From NCBI GenBank assembly GCA_963721645.1, contig CAVRJK010000002.1, positions 1,984,001 through 2,048,000 on the forward strand: DNA of 64,000 nt, written 5' to 3'. The notes under the pieces were generated by a model. That model did no database searches and was not told where the DNA came from. It worked only from the letters and a program-made list of their open reading frames with translations. Of this stretch, positions 32,871 through 41,753 are shown in pieces; position 1 is the stretch's first letter; every line of letters starts with the position of its first letter. The DNA is from JALZKA01 sp963721645. Its GTDB lineage: Bacteria > Actinomycetota > Thermoleophilia > Solirubrobacterales > 70-9. Position numbers and translations under genes: made by a program.

Positions 32871-33677
32871 ATGGCCGAGCCGATCCAACACTCTCTTGCA
32901 GGCTCCGGTGGAAATCTCGTCTTCTTCGAGTGGCCGAACGAGGGCGCCACATTCATCGCGCTGATCGCCCACGGCTACGGCGAGCATTCCCGGCGCTACG
33001 ACCACGTGGCCGACCGCCTGGTCTCGGAAGGCGCAACGGTCTACGCGCCCGACCACATCGGCCACGGACTTTCAGACGGAGAGCGGGCGCTGGTCGCTCA
33101 GGGCGAGATGCTCACCGCCGACCTCCACCTGGTCGCCGACATCGCGCGCGGTGCTCATCCCCGCCTGCCGGTGGTCCTGATCGGCCATTCGATGGGCGGG
33201 ATCGTCGCGACGCGCTTCGCACAGAGGCACCCGGGCGAGCTGACGGCCCTGGTCCTCTCGGGCCCCGTTATAGGCGGCAACGCTGCGATGTTCGGACTGC
33301 TGGAGATGGACCCGATCCCGGAGATCCCGATCGACCCTGCGGTCCTCTCACGCGATCCCGAGACCGGTGCCAAGTACGCGGCAGACCCTCTCGTCTATCA
33401 CGGCCCCTTCCACCGCGAGTCCCTGGAGATGTTCAAGCGCTCCGTTGATGATGTCGCCAAGGGCGGCTCGTTCGGCGACCTACCGGTCCTGTGGATGCAC
33501 GGCTCTGAGGACGCGCTCGCGCCGCTTGAAGAAACACGCGTCGCGATCGAGAAGGTCCGCGGCCCGCGCACCGAGGAGAAGGTCTACGGGGGCGCGCAGC
33601 ACGAGATCTTCAACGAAACGAACCGCGCGGAGGTGCTCGACGACACTGTCGAGTTCGTCCGCCGCTCGCTGGCCTGA
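32871..33677 (+). CDS. Alpha/beta hydrolase, monoacylglycerol-lipase-like
   Basis: A 268-residue serine hydrolase from ATG 32871. The oxyanion region is LIAHGYGEHSRRYDHVADRL, the nucleophile Ser lies in IGHSMGGIVA, the acid Asp in LWMHGSEDALAP, and the His in GGAQHEIFNE. HGYGEHS and GHSMGG together mark the monoglyceride lipase / lysophospholipase (Hydrolase_4) group. No signal peptide, so it acts in the cytoplasm on lipid esters or similar. Its stop and the ogt stop on the other strand abut at 33677/33678. Confidence 0.9.
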   Translation: MAEPIQHSLAGSGGNLVFFEWPNEGATFIALIAHGYGEHSRRYDHVADRLVSEGATVYAPDHIGHGLSDGERALVAQGEMLTADLHLVADIARGAHPRLPVVLIGHSMGGIVATRFAQRHPGELTALVLSGPVIGGNAAMFGLLEMDPIPEIPIDPAVLSRDPETGAKYAADPLVYHGPFHRESLEMFKRSVDDVAKGGSFGDLPVLWMHGSEDALAPLEETRVAIEKVRGPRTEEKVYGGAQHEIFNETNRAEVLDDTVEFVRRSLA

Positions 33678-34205
33678 TCAGGCCAGCGTCAGCTGCTTTC
33701 CCCAGTCCTTGTCGAGCGCCGCGGTGTTGCCGCCGGTGCCCTCGAAGTCGAGGAGCGCACGCTTGCGAGGTAGTCCGCCGCCGTACCCGGTGAGCGAGCC
33801 GTCGGCGCCGACGACGCGGTGGCAAGGGACGATGATCGGCACCGGCGTCGAGCCGACCGCCCCGCCCACGCCGCGAGGGTCGAAGCTCTCGCCTGATTCC
33901 TCGGAGAGCCTGCGCGCGATCACGCCGTAGCTGGTGGTCTCGCCGTATGGGATCTCGCGGAGCGCCGCCCAGACCCGCTGCTGAAACTCGGTGCCCTTGA
34001 GGTGGATGTCGAGCTCGAACGACCGGCGATCGCCCGCGAAGTACTCGTCCAGCTGGGCGATCGCAGGCGCGAGCGCGGCGGGATCGCCTTGCGGAGCCGT
34101 TGCGAGCCTGCCTGGAAACTGGAGGGCGACCAGGTGGCTCTTGGTGCCCACCAGCGTGAGGACTCCGACGGGGCTTTCATAGCGGACTGCGTTCATCTCA
34201 TTCAT
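33678..34205 (-). CDS. ogt: Methylated-DNA--protein-cysteine methyltransferase
   Basis: A 175-residue suicide repair protein that removes O6-alkyl groups from guanine. Acceptor Cys128 is in IIVPCHRVVGADG; the helix-turn-helix includes FQQRVWAALREIPYGETTSY; the Arg finger of the recognition helix lies in VIARRL. Length equals Ogt without the Ada N-terminal domain. In the region SEESGESFDPRGVGGAVGST, the usual ARAVGxA is replaced and slightly longer, a small oddity before the active site. Start ATG 34205, or 34196 in the same frame. Divergent from the His-rich gene and close to dinB, another DNA-lesion gene. Confidence 0.92.
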   Translation of the reverse strand: MNEMNAVRYESPVGVLTLVGTKSHLVALQFPGRLATAPQGDPAALAPAIAQLDEYFAGDRRSFELDIHLKGTEFQQRVWAALREIPYGETTSYGVIARRLSEESGESFDPRGVGGAVGSTPVPIIVPCHRVVGADGSLTGYGGGLPRKRALLDFEGTGGNTAALDKDWGKQLTLA

Positions 34206-34284
34206 GCTCTCTGAACGACCGGTCGGCGCTTTTCGTGAGATGCAATCGGGGGTAATGTCCCTTGAGACCCGAAGGAGGATTCAG

Positions 34285-34491
34285 ATGCACGACGAGCACG
34301 ATCACGACGAGGCGCACAGCCACGAGCACTCACACGGCGAGGAGACCCACACCCACGCACACTCAGACGCCGAGCATGAGCACACCGAGCATGAGCACGA
34401 GCACTCACACGGCGAGGAGACCCACACTCACCCGCACGTTCACGAGGAGGGCCTCGAAGAGGATCACACGCACGATCACGACGAAGGCTGA
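34285..34491 (+). CDS. Small His-rich metal-binding-type protein
   Basis: A 68-residue protein from ATG 34285, with a strong RBS (AAGGAGG) eight bases upstream. By count 23 of 68 residues are His; nearly all others are Asp, Glu, Ser or Thr, with no Cys and no signal peptide. A 12-residue unit (HEHSHGEETHTH) is present twice with almost identical DNA (34323-34354 and 34399-34430), a recent internal duplication. Such proteins bind nickel, zinc, cobalt or copper and act as stores or chaperones; which metal is not shown. Ends three bases before the dinB stop on the other strand. The codon use is genuine for the amino acids and the RBS supports expression. Confidence 0.75.
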   Translation: MHDEHDHDEAHSHEHSHGEETHTHAHSDAEHEHTEHEHEHSHGEETHTHPHVHEEGLEEDHTHDHDEG

Positions 34492-34493
34492 GG

Positions 34494-35615
34494 TCAGGCC
34501 TCGGGATCCAGCAGGCTTGGAGCACCTTCCGCAGGCGCCGGCGCCTCGTCTGCAAACTTCGCGATCCGCACTCCGAGCAGCCGCACCGGTCGGTCGGGCA
34601 GGTTCTCCCGGAGCAACTCGAGCGCCACGGCCCGGATCGTCTCGGGGTCGTTCGTGAAGGTCTGAATCGAGCGGTCGCGCGTGAACGTCGCGAAGTCATC
34701 GGTGCGAACCTTGATCCCGATCGTCCGGCCCGAGATATCGCGGTCGCGAAGCTGCCCGGCCAGCCGCTCCGCCTGCCCTGAGACCACCTCGACCAGCCGC
34801 TCGGGATCGGTCACGTCGTAGTCGAAGGTCGTCTCGACCGACCGTGACTTTGCGATCCGCTCGGTCGTGACCGGAGCGTCAGAGCGAAAGTGCGCGCGGT
34901 CGTGAAGCGCGCGGCCGTGGGACTCGCCGAAGCGCTCGATCAGGCCGGGGATCGTGCAGCGCTGAAGCTGCCCGATCGTCTTCACGCCGAACCCCTCGAG
35001 GCGGCCGGCAGTCTTCGGGCCGATCCCCGGGATCAGGCGGACGCCCTCGCTCGCAAAGCGCACTGCCGCCTGCTCGCGCGTGAGAACGACGAAGCCCCGC
35101 GGCTTTTCAGCGTCCGACGCCACCTTGGCGACGAGCTTGTTTGGGCCGATCCCGACCGATGCGTCGAGGCCGGTCTCCTCGCGGATCCGGCCGACCAGAT
35201 CGGACATCCGCGCGACCGGATCACTCACGCCGGAGAGGTCGATGTAGGCCTCGTCAAGCGACAGGGGCTCAATGGGAACGCCCATCTCGCCGATCAATGT
35301 GCGCACCTCCGCGGAGCGCTCGCGGTAATGCGGGTGGTCCACCGGGATCCAATGGGCGTCCGGGCAAAGCCGCCTAGCGCGGGATGCAGGCATCGCAGAG
35401 CCCACCCCAAACTTCCGGGCCTCGTACGAGGCGGTCGTGACCACCGCGCGCGGCCCCGTCCCCGAAACGATTACCGGCTTTCCGACGAGCTCTGGATGTC
35501 GTTGAAGCTCAACCGATGCGTAGAAGGCATCCATGTCGAGATGAGCGATCTTCCGCGGCACCCTTCGATCGTAGGCGCCGCGCGAGACGTTCGGCAACCG
35601 GTCGACAAGACCCAT
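34494..35615 (-). CDS. dinB: DNA polymerase IV (Y-family)
   Basis: A 373-residue translesion polymerase. Catalytic acids lie in AHLDMDAFYASVE and SLDEAYIDLS; the steric region GKPVIVSG, helix-hairpin-helix (IPGIGPKTAGRLEGFGVKTI) and little-finger domain (TTERIAKSRSVETTFDYDV, TIGIKVRTDDFATFTR) follow. No clear beta-clamp motif (QxxLxLF) at the C-terminus, which ends APSLLDPEA. The start is uncertain: ATG 35615 gives an 18-residue extension; GTG 35561 begins right at PRKIAHLDMDAF. Probably DNA-damage related, with ogt next to it. Confidence 0.93.
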   Translation of the reverse strand: MGLVDRLPNVSRGAYDRRVPRKIAHLDMDAFYASVELQRHPELVGKPVIVSGTGPRAVVTTASYEARKFGVGSAMPASRARRLCPDAHWIPVDHPHYRERSAEVRTLIGEMGVPIEPLSLDEAYIDLSGVSDPVARMSDLVGRIREETGLDASVGIGPNKLVAKVASDAEKPRGFVVLTREQAAVRFASEGVRLIPGIGPKTAGRLEGFGVKTIGQLQRCTIPGLIERFGESHGRALHDRAHFRSDAPVTTERIAKSRSVETTFDYDVTDPERLVEVVSGQAERLAGQLRDRDISGRTIGIKVRTDDFATFTRDRSIQTFTNDPETIRAVALELLRENLPDRPVRLLGVRIAKFADEAPAPAEGAPSLLDPEA

Positions 35616-35648
35616 CTGTGCGACGGATAACGTCGACCGGTCGAAAGG

Positions 35649-37040
35649 TCAGCGGCCGATCTGCACGCCGATCCGCTCTGGGATGCCGGCGACCGCGGCG
35701 CTCACGGGATCCGGCTCCAGATCGAGTTCCTCCGCACGCTCCTTGCGAAGCAGCGCTTCACGGATGACCGTTCCACCGATGTAGCGGAAGGGCTCGGGAG
35801 GGACGCGGATCTCGCGATGCTCGACGATCGGCAGCCGCGAGTACTCGTCTCGGCGGTCGAGCGCAAGCGAAGCGAGGATGTGCCCGACCATCCGCGAAGG
35901 ACCGACTCCGTTTCCCGTGTAGCCGAACGCGTAGTGGACGCGGTCGTCGAGAGTCCCCACCATTGGCGTGTGGTTGGGCGAGACATCGATGGGACCGCCC
36001 CAGGCATGGGCGATCTTGCGTCCTTCGAGCTGGGGAAAGAATCGGGTGAGGTGCGTGGCGACCTGAGCGGCGACGCCGGCGTCCACCTCGGCGTGTCCAC
36101 ACAGGCGCGCTCCGTAGACCATCCGTCCTCCGCCCCAGCCGAACGCGATCCGCCCATCCTCGGTGGTTCGGAAGTAGTGGAGCATGTGGCGGCCGTCGGT
36201 GATGCACTCGCCGCCGGTCCACCCGATCTCTTCGAGAATGTCGGGCACGGGCTCCGTGATCACCATGTGGCTCGAAGTCAAAGTCAGACGCCTTCTCAAC
36301 GGAGCCACTGCTTCTTGCGCCCCGCCCGAGGCCAAGACCGCGTGGCCCGCTCGCACGACTCCCCCATCGGTGTAAACCTCGACGCCGGACGCCCCGGCCT
36401 TCAGGCCGCGGGCCTTCGATAGCTCGTAGACCTCGACGCCGGCCTCGATCAGCCGCCTTCGGATACCCAGCGCAAGCCGCGCCGGATTGACCGTCGCCGA
36501 AGCGGGAAAGTGGGCTGCGCCGCGAAAGACCGGCGACGCGCACCGCTCCTGCATCCGCTCGGCGCTAAGCACCTCGACCGCGTCCGGCCTTCCGAGCGCC
36601 CGGCACGCTTCGACGGCGGGTTCCCAGACGCGGTCGTGGGCCTTCGCAGTCGATACCTGGAGGTACCCAGCGCGGCGAAACGACGCGTCTACATCCTGGG
36701 CCGAACACCACTCGCCGATCTCGTTGATCGCCGCTTCCGCCTTGCCGGCCAGGGCCAGGGTGCCCTCGTCGCCGAAGGCGTCGCGCATGGACCCGAGGCC
36801 AAACCACATCGAGTTTGCAAAGCCGCCGTTGCGCCCGGACGGACCGTGACCGCAGAGCCCGGCTTCGAGGAGGACGACGCGCGCGTCCGGCTCCGCCTCC
36901 TTGATCAGCCATGCCGTCCACATGCCCGTGAAGCCGCCCCCGAGGACGACGACGTCAGCGGATGCCTCGCCGTCGAGGATCGCGTTGGGCTCAGGCCGCT
37001 CTTCCGCGGAGAGCCAAAATCCCTGCGCGTCGTGGATCAC
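35649..37040 (-). CDS. FAD-dependent amine/amino-acid oxidase (DAO family, PuuB-like)
   Basis: About 463 residues. The FAD motif VVVLGGGFTGMWTAWLIKEA, the ARVVLLEAG strand, and GPSGRNGGFANSMWFGL, which in the gamma-glutamylputrescine oxidase/PuuB group reads SGRNGG, identify the family. The C-terminal HAWGGPIDVSPNHTPMVGTL and YTGNGVGPSRMVG are the second FAD-binding part. Such enzymes oxidise secondary or primary amines with oxygen. A PuuB-type role would link to the polyamine genes at 5-23 kb but is inference. Start: GTG 37040 avoids overlap with ppk1; the open frame reaches back to 37139 with another GTG at 37067. Confidence 0.87.
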   Translation of the reverse strand: MIHDAQGFWLSAEERPEPNAILDGEASADVVVLGGGFTGMWTAWLIKEAEPDARVVLLEAGLCGHGPSGRNGGFANSMWFGLGSMRDAFGDEGTLALAGKAEAAINEIGEWCSAQDVDASFRRAGYLQVSTAKAHDRVWEPAVEACRALGRPDAVEVLSAERMQERCASPVFRGAAHFPASATVNPARLALGIRRRLIEAGVEVYELSKARGLKAGASGVEVYTDGGVVRAGHAVLASGGAQEAVAPLRRRLTLTSSHMVITEPVPDILEEIGWTGGECITDGRHMLHYFRTTEDGRIAFGWGGGRMVYGARLCGHAEVDAGVAAQVATHLTRFFPQLEGRKIAHAWGGPIDVSPNHTPMVGTLDDRVHYAFGYTGNGVGPSRMVGHILASLALDRRDEYSRLPIVEHREIRVPPEPFRYIGGTVIREALLRKERAEELDLEPDPVSAAVAGIPERIGVQIGR

Positions 37041-37095
37041 TCCCTTTAAGTGTGCCGAAGTGCCCACGCGCGCGCCGGGCGAGGTCCCGACCGGG

Positions 37096-39267
37096 TCAAG
37101 TCGCAGGCCCGGCCGCAACCGAAACGGGCTCAGCGGCACGGTCGGAATGCCGCTCGATCAGCTCCCGTTGAACGGAGCGGCCGTTGGAGCCGTCGCGCCG
37201 GACGTAATGGCCTTCCGGGTCGAGGTCCCAGGCGTTCATGTCGTCTGCGAGCGAGCTGTCCAAGATCTCCACGAGGTCGGCTCGCGCGCGCTCGTCCTCG
37301 ATCGGCACGATGAGCTCGACGCGGTTATAGAGATTGCGCGGCATGAGGTCGGCCGAACCGATGTAGATGACCGGTTCTTGGCCGGGTCGCTCGAACGAGT
37401 AGATACGCGAGTGCTCCAAGAAGCGGCCCACCACGGAGACGACCTCGATGTTCTCTGATACTCCGGGCACCCCGGGCTTCAGCGCGCAGATCCCTCGCAC
37501 GTTCAGCTGTACCTTCACGCCTGCCTGCGAGGCCCGGTAGAGGGCCTTTATCGACTTCGAATCGAGAAGAGAGTTCATCTTCATTCGGATGCGAGCGGGG
37601 TGCTCGTCTGAGTGAGACTCAATCGTCCGGTCGATCTCGGCGACCATCTCCTCGGCCAGATTAAGCGGAGCGATGAGCGCCTTGCGGTACGCCGAGGGTC
37701 GCGCGTAGCCCGTGAGGTAGTTGAACATCTCGGCGATGTCCGAGCCGATGTCCTCGTCGCATGTGAACAGGCCGATGTCTGTATAGATGCGGGCCGTCTT
37801 GGGGTTGTAGTTGCCGGTGCCGATGTGCGCGTAGTGGCGCACGCCATCGCCCTCCCGGCGAACGACGAGGATGCACTTCGTGTGGGTCTTCAACGAGGGG
37901 ATCCCGTAGACGACGTGGACGCCCGCCTGCTCGAGCTTCTTGGCCCACGTGATGTTCGCCTGCTCGTCGAATCGCGCCTTCAGCTCCACCATGCATACCG
38001 CCTGCTTGCCGCGTTCTGCAGCAGCTATCAGCGACGGCACGAGCGGCGAGTCCGCCGACGTGCGGTAGACGGTCTGCTTGATCGCGAGGACATCCGGATC
38101 GGCGACGGCCTGGCGGACAAACCGCTCGACCGACGTCGAGAAGGAGTCGTACGGATGGTGCACGAGGATGTCCGATTCGCGCATCGCCGCGAACACGTCT
38201 CCGTCCTGCCCGTCCTCGCCGACGAGGCGCGACTGAGTTACGGGAGTGTGTTCGGGATCGCGTAGCTCCTTCGGCAGCCCCTTGACCCCGTAGACATCCC
38301 ACAGGTCGGTCAGGTCGAGCAGGCCGTTCACCTCATATGCCTCGCGCTCTTCGAGCCCCATCGCGGAGACGAGCTGAGAGCGAAGTCGCGAATCCATCCC
38401 AGCCTCCACCTCGAGGCGAACTAGCTCACCAAAGCGCCGCCGGCGAAGCTCCTCTTGCACAGCCTGCATCACGTCGTCGGCTTCATCGGACACGTCATAG
38501 TCGGTGTCGCGCGTGACACGAAAGAAGGAGAAGTCCACGACCTCCATGCCGGGGAAGAGGGACTCCAGGTTGGCCGCGATCAGATCGTCCAGGGGCACGA
38601 GTGTTGTCCCGTCTTCTCCCAACGGCAGGAAACGCCCGAGCAGCTCCTTCGGCACCTTGACCCGGGCGAGGACTTCGGTGCCCTGCTCGGGGTCGCGAAG
38701 CGAGACGGCAAGGCTGAGCGAGAGGTTCGAGATGTAGGGAAAGGGCCGACCCAACCCGATCACGAGCGGGGTGAGCGCCGGGAACACCTGGCGCTCGAAG
38801 AGGTCCGAAAGCTCGGCGAGCTCCCCTTCTGATGCCTCGGCGACGGGAAGGATCCGCACGCCGTTCTCCTCGAGTCTGGGACGCATGTCTTTGAACGTCG
38901 CGCTGACCCGCTCACGCTGGGCGACGACACGCTCGTGGATCTCGGCGACCTGCGCCGGCAAGCTCATTCCGTCGGCGCCGCGCACGTCACGCCCTGATTC
39001 GAGCTGATCCTCGAGGTTCGCGACCCGGACCATGAAGAACTCGTCCAGGTTGGACTCCCAGATCGCACAGAACTTGATGCGCTCCAGCAACGGGACGCTC
39101 TCGTCCTCGGCCAGCTGCAGGACCCGGTCGTTGAACTCAAGCCACGAGAGCTCGCGGTTGAAGTACAGGCCGTGGTCGTCCAGGTCGGGTGTGGCCGCGT
39201 CCGTCCTCCCGGGCGCTTCCGGCGCGGATCCTTCCGGCGCTTCGTGCCTCGTCACCTCGATTGCCAC
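37096..39267 (-). CDS. ppk1: Polyphosphate kinase 1
   Basis: A 723-residue PPK1 from GTG 39267. The four-domain plan is visible: N domain (LYFNRELSWLEFNDRVLQLA), head domain (ESDILVHHPYDSFSTSVERF) and C domains with the autophosphorylated His in RHYAHIGTGNYNPKTARIYT and the second conserved His/Arg region RIYSFERPGQEPVIYIGSAD. It polymerises the gamma-phosphate of ATP into polyphosphate, reversibly. A direct-repeat PHO box lies 30 bases before the start, and a CHAD protein, a polyphosphate-binding type, is encoded divergently. The end of the gene overlaps only the uncertain N-terminus of the DAO gene. Confidence 0.96.
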   Translation of the reverse strand: MAIEVTRHEAPEGSAPEAPGRTDAATPDLDDHGLYFNRELSWLEFNDRVLQLAEDESVPLLERIKFCAIWESNLDEFFMVRVANLEDQLESGRDVRGADGMSLPAQVAEIHERVVAQRERVSATFKDMRPRLEENGVRILPVAEASEGELAELSDLFERQVFPALTPLVIGLGRPFPYISNLSLSLAVSLRDPEQGTEVLARVKVPKELLGRFLPLGEDGTTLVPLDDLIAANLESLFPGMEVVDFSFFRVTRDTDYDVSDEADDVMQAVQEELRRRRFGELVRLEVEAGMDSRLRSQLVSAMGLEEREAYEVNGLLDLTDLWDVYGVKGLPKELRDPEHTPVTQSRLVGEDGQDGDVFAAMRESDILVHHPYDSFSTSVERFVRQAVADPDVLAIKQTVYRTSADSPLVPSLIAAAERGKQAVCMVELKARFDEQANITWAKKLEQAGVHVVYGIPSLKTHTKCILVVRREGDGVRHYAHIGTGNYNPKTARIYTDIGLFTCDEDIGSDIAEMFNYLTGYARPSAYRKALIAPLNLAEEMVAEIDRTIESHSDEHPARIRMKMNSLLDSKSIKALYRASQAGVKVQLNVRGICALKPGVPGVSENIEVVSVVGRFLEHSRIYSFERPGQEPVIYIGSADLMPRNLYNRVELIVPIEDERARADLVEILDSSLADDMNAWDLDPEGHYVRRDGSNGRSVQRELIERHSDRAAEPVSVAAGPAT

Positions 39268-39296
39268 GGACCCTGATGGTAGTTCGGGTACGGCCG

Positions 39297-39318
39297 AACC
39301 TGTGAACGCGCGGTGAAC
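39297..39318 (-). promoter_or_regulatory. PHO box upstream of ppk1
   Basis: Two 11-bp direct repeats on the minus strand, GTTCACCGCGC and GTTCACAGGTT, match the actinobacterial PhoP consensus units. A -10-like TACCAT lies at 39281-39276, 15 bases downstream. From there transcription would begin about at the GTG start, so the ppk1 mRNA may be leaderless, which would explain the poor RBS. Confidence 0.72.
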
Positions 39319-39377
39319 GCTACGACCGGCCCCCGTCGGCTCGGTGGCGTGAAAGCTCCACCCATAGTCTCTGACGT

Positions 39378-40319
39378 GTGAGCTACCGGTTCGCCCAGCC
39401 CGATCGCCTGGCGGTCGAGATCAGGCGCGTTGCCGGCGAGCGCCTGGAGAGCGCGCTCGAGCAGCTCGGCGGTGGGCTTACGGAGAACCCTGCCGTGGCG
39501 GTGCACACCGCCCGCAAGGACCTGAAGAAGACTCGCTCATTGTTGCGCCTGACCAGGGATTCTCTCGGGGAGGAGCTGTTCCGGGCCGAGAACGACAGGC
39601 TGAGATCCGCCGCGCACCTGCTCGCAAGCGCTCGTGAGGCCGAGGCGAAGGCCGAGGCCCTCAACGCCCTGATCGAACGCTTCCAAGGGACGATGAGCGT
39701 TGACGCCCTGAGCGCCGCCGGCTCGTGGCTCGACGCGATGACATCTGATGCCGGTGCCGGCCAGGACGTCCAGCTCTCCGCGTCCCGGGCTGCAGTCCTG
39801 ATTGGAAAGGCCAGGGAGGACTCGCGCCTGTGGGGCCTCGGACACGGAAGCTTCGAGCTGATCGCGCCGGGAATCCGGCGCACCTATCGCGAGGGCAAGA
39901 GCGGACTCAAAGCCGCCACCGACGACCCAACGGACGAGACGCTGCACGAGTGGCGAAAGCGGGTCAAGGACAGGTGGTACGAGCTCCGCCTCGTGGGCGA
40001 GGTGTGGGAGCCGGTGATCAGGCCCCTCGCCGACCAGGTCCACGAACTCTCCGAGCTCCTCGGCGATCACCACGATCTCGGTGAGGTGCGAGTGGCGATC
40101 GAGTCGGGCGAGGCCGCCGTGCCGCCGGCCTCCCGGGCCGAGCTGTCCGGCCTCGCAACCAACCGCCAGGCGGAGCTGCACGACGCGGCAGTCTCGCTCG
40201 GCGGACGTCTTTACGCGGAGGGCCCACGACGGTACGTCGATTGGCTCGAGGGGCTCTGGCGCGCCTGGGAGCTCGACGTTTCGCGGCACGCGCCACAGGC
40301 AGGCTTACCCGGCTCGTAG
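39378..40319 (+). CDS. CHAD domain-containing protein
   Basis: A 313-residue all-helical protein from GTG 39378. The two CHAD halves show the conserved basic/His features: AVHTARKDLKKTRSLLRLTR near residue 45 and LHEWRKRVKDRWYELRLVGE near residue 195, then LSELLGDHHDLGEVRVAIES. Known CHAD proteins bind polyphosphate through these Lys/Arg/His patches and locate to polyphosphate granules. Placement next to ppk1, separated by 110 bp that hold a PHO box, fits well. The 3' end overlaps the convergent M1 peptidase gene by 109 bp. Confidence 0.92.
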   Translation: MSYRFAQPDRLAVEIRRVAGERLESALEQLGGGLTENPAVAVHTARKDLKKTRSLLRLTRDSLGEELFRAENDRLRSAAHLLASAREAEAKAEALNALIERFQGTMSVDALSAAGSWLDAMTSDAGAGQDVQLSASRAAVLIGKAREDSRLWGLGHGSFELIAPGIRRTYREGKSGLKAATDDPTDETLHEWRKRVKDRWYELRLVGEVWEPVIRPLADQVHELSELLGDHHDLGEVRVAIESGEAAVPPASRAELSGLATNRQAELHDAAVSLGGRLYAEGPRRYVDWLEGLWRAWELDVSRHAPQAGLPGS

Positions 40320-41695
40320 AGCCAGATGTCGAACTCGTCAGGACGCGACTCTCCGGTGACATCCTGGATCAGCTCATAGAGGTCCTCCGTCGAGCGGTTC
40401 TCGAACTGGCCTTCCTGCGCCCAGGTCATCAAAACCTCACGAAAGTCCGCGTTGCCGATCTCCTCGCGCAGGACTTGGAGAGCCAGCGCCCCTCGGTCAT
40501 AGACAGAGCCGGCGAAGAGGTTGGCGGCGCCGCCCGGATCGGCGGGTGGCGGATCCCACAGCGCGGAGCTGGGACCGTTCGCGTTGTACACGCGCACGAA
40601 CCGCTCGGCCACGGTCTCGCCGCCGGTCTCCTCCTCGTACAGCCACTCCATGTAGGTGGCGAAGCCCTCGTTCAGCCAGATCTCCTTCCACCGGTCTACG
40701 GACACGGAATCTCCGTACCACTGGTGCGCGACCTCGTGGATCACGAGCTGCAGCGGAGGCGAGGACGGATAGTAGGAGCGAGTCTGGGTCTCCATCGCGA
40801 AACCGAGTGACGACGGATCGACGAGGCCTCCGGTGTTTGCGAAGGGATAGGGACCGGCCACCGCTTCCAGGAAGTCGTGCGCCACCTCGGTTCGCGCGCG
40901 AAGCATGTCAACGACCGCCGAATCGAGCTTCCTGTCCACCGCACCCAGATAGGGGACGCCGCCGACTTCGCCCTTGTCGATGCGGAACTTGCCGATCGCG
41001 ACCAGCGCCAGGTAGCTCGGCATCGGGTCCGGTTGGTCCCACTCGGTGACCATGCGACGCCCCTCGCGAGTCTTTTCGACGAGCTCCCCGTTCGAGATCG
41101 CCGTGAGCTTGCGCGGCGTCGTAAACCGGAAGTGCCACGCCGCCTTGTCGGTCGGGTGATCGTTGACAGGGACCCACGAGGGAGTCTGCTGAGGCTCGCC
41201 GAGTGCGATCGCACCGTCACTGGTATCGGTCCAGCCGTCCTTCGAGCCGTCCGGGTTCAAAACTTGCTTCGGCCGTCCCGCGTAGCGAACCACGACTTCG
41301 AATGGAGACCCGTCGGGGATGTTCGCGGCGGGGTTGATGACGAGCTCCTGGCCGGAGCGCGAAAACGTGGCTTCCGCGCCGACACTCACCTTGGTCACCT
41401 CGGGCCCGCGGTAGTCGAGATCGAACCGCACAAGCGGGCCACCTGTCCCGGGGTTGCCTCCGTCCGTGTCGGCCACGGCGTCGATGGTGGTCTTCGCCTT
41501 GATCTTCCCGGAGCGCTGATACTTGAGATCGACGTCGTAGGACTGAACGTCGTAGCCGGTGTTTCCCATCTTCGGGTAATAGGGGTCGCCGACGCCTTCG
41601 CCTCCGATGACCCCGCTCCCCGCAAGGGCTGCGGAAGCCAGCACGCCTGCACCGATGGCTGCACCTATCGCACTTTTCACGCCGGTTAGCTTCAT
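40211..41695 (-). CDS. Secreted M1 family metallopeptidase
   Basis: A 494-residue zinc peptidase from ATG 41695, with a signal peptide (MKLTGVKSAIGAAIGAGVLA). The zinc site is HEVAHQWYGD with the third ligand Glu in WLNEGFATYMEWLY, the HExxHx18E pattern, about residue 320. The aminopeptidase GxMEN motif is changed to LGFAMETQT, so exopeptidase specificity may differ. The C-terminal helical domain ends early (FDIWLYEPGKPACGACRETS), as in short actinobacterial members. The last 109 bases overlap the CHAD gene tail to tail; the overlapping tail is low in complexity and may be a read-through extension. Confidence 0.9.
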   Translation of the reverse strand: MKLTGVKSAIGAAIGAGVLASAALAGSGVIGGEGVGDPYYPKMGNTGYDVQSYDVDLKYQRSGKIKAKTTIDAVADTDGGNPGTGGPLVRFDLDYRGPEVTKVSVGAEATFSRSGQELVINPAANIPDGSPFEVVVRYAGRPKQVLNPDGSKDGWTDTSDGAIALGEPQQTPSWVPVNDHPTDKAAWHFRFTTPRKLTAISNGELVEKTREGRRMVTEWDQPDPMPSYLALVAIGKFRIDKGEVGGVPYLGAVDRKLDSAVVDMLRARTEVAHDFLEAVAGPYPFANTGGLVDPSSLGFAMETQTRSYYPSSPPLQLVIHEVAHQWYGDSVSVDRWKEIWLNEGFATYMEWLYEEETGGETVAERFVRVYNANGPSSALWDPPPADPGGAANLFAGSVYDRGALALQVLREEIGNADFREVLMTWAQEGQFENRSTEDLYELIQDVTGESRPDEFDIWLYEPGKPACGACRETSSSQARQSPSSQSTYRRGPSA

Positions 41696-41753
41696 GCGCC
41701 TCGTCTTCCAGCCTCTTGCCGCGTGACCCCTGCCTTGCTGACGGTAGCAGTGG

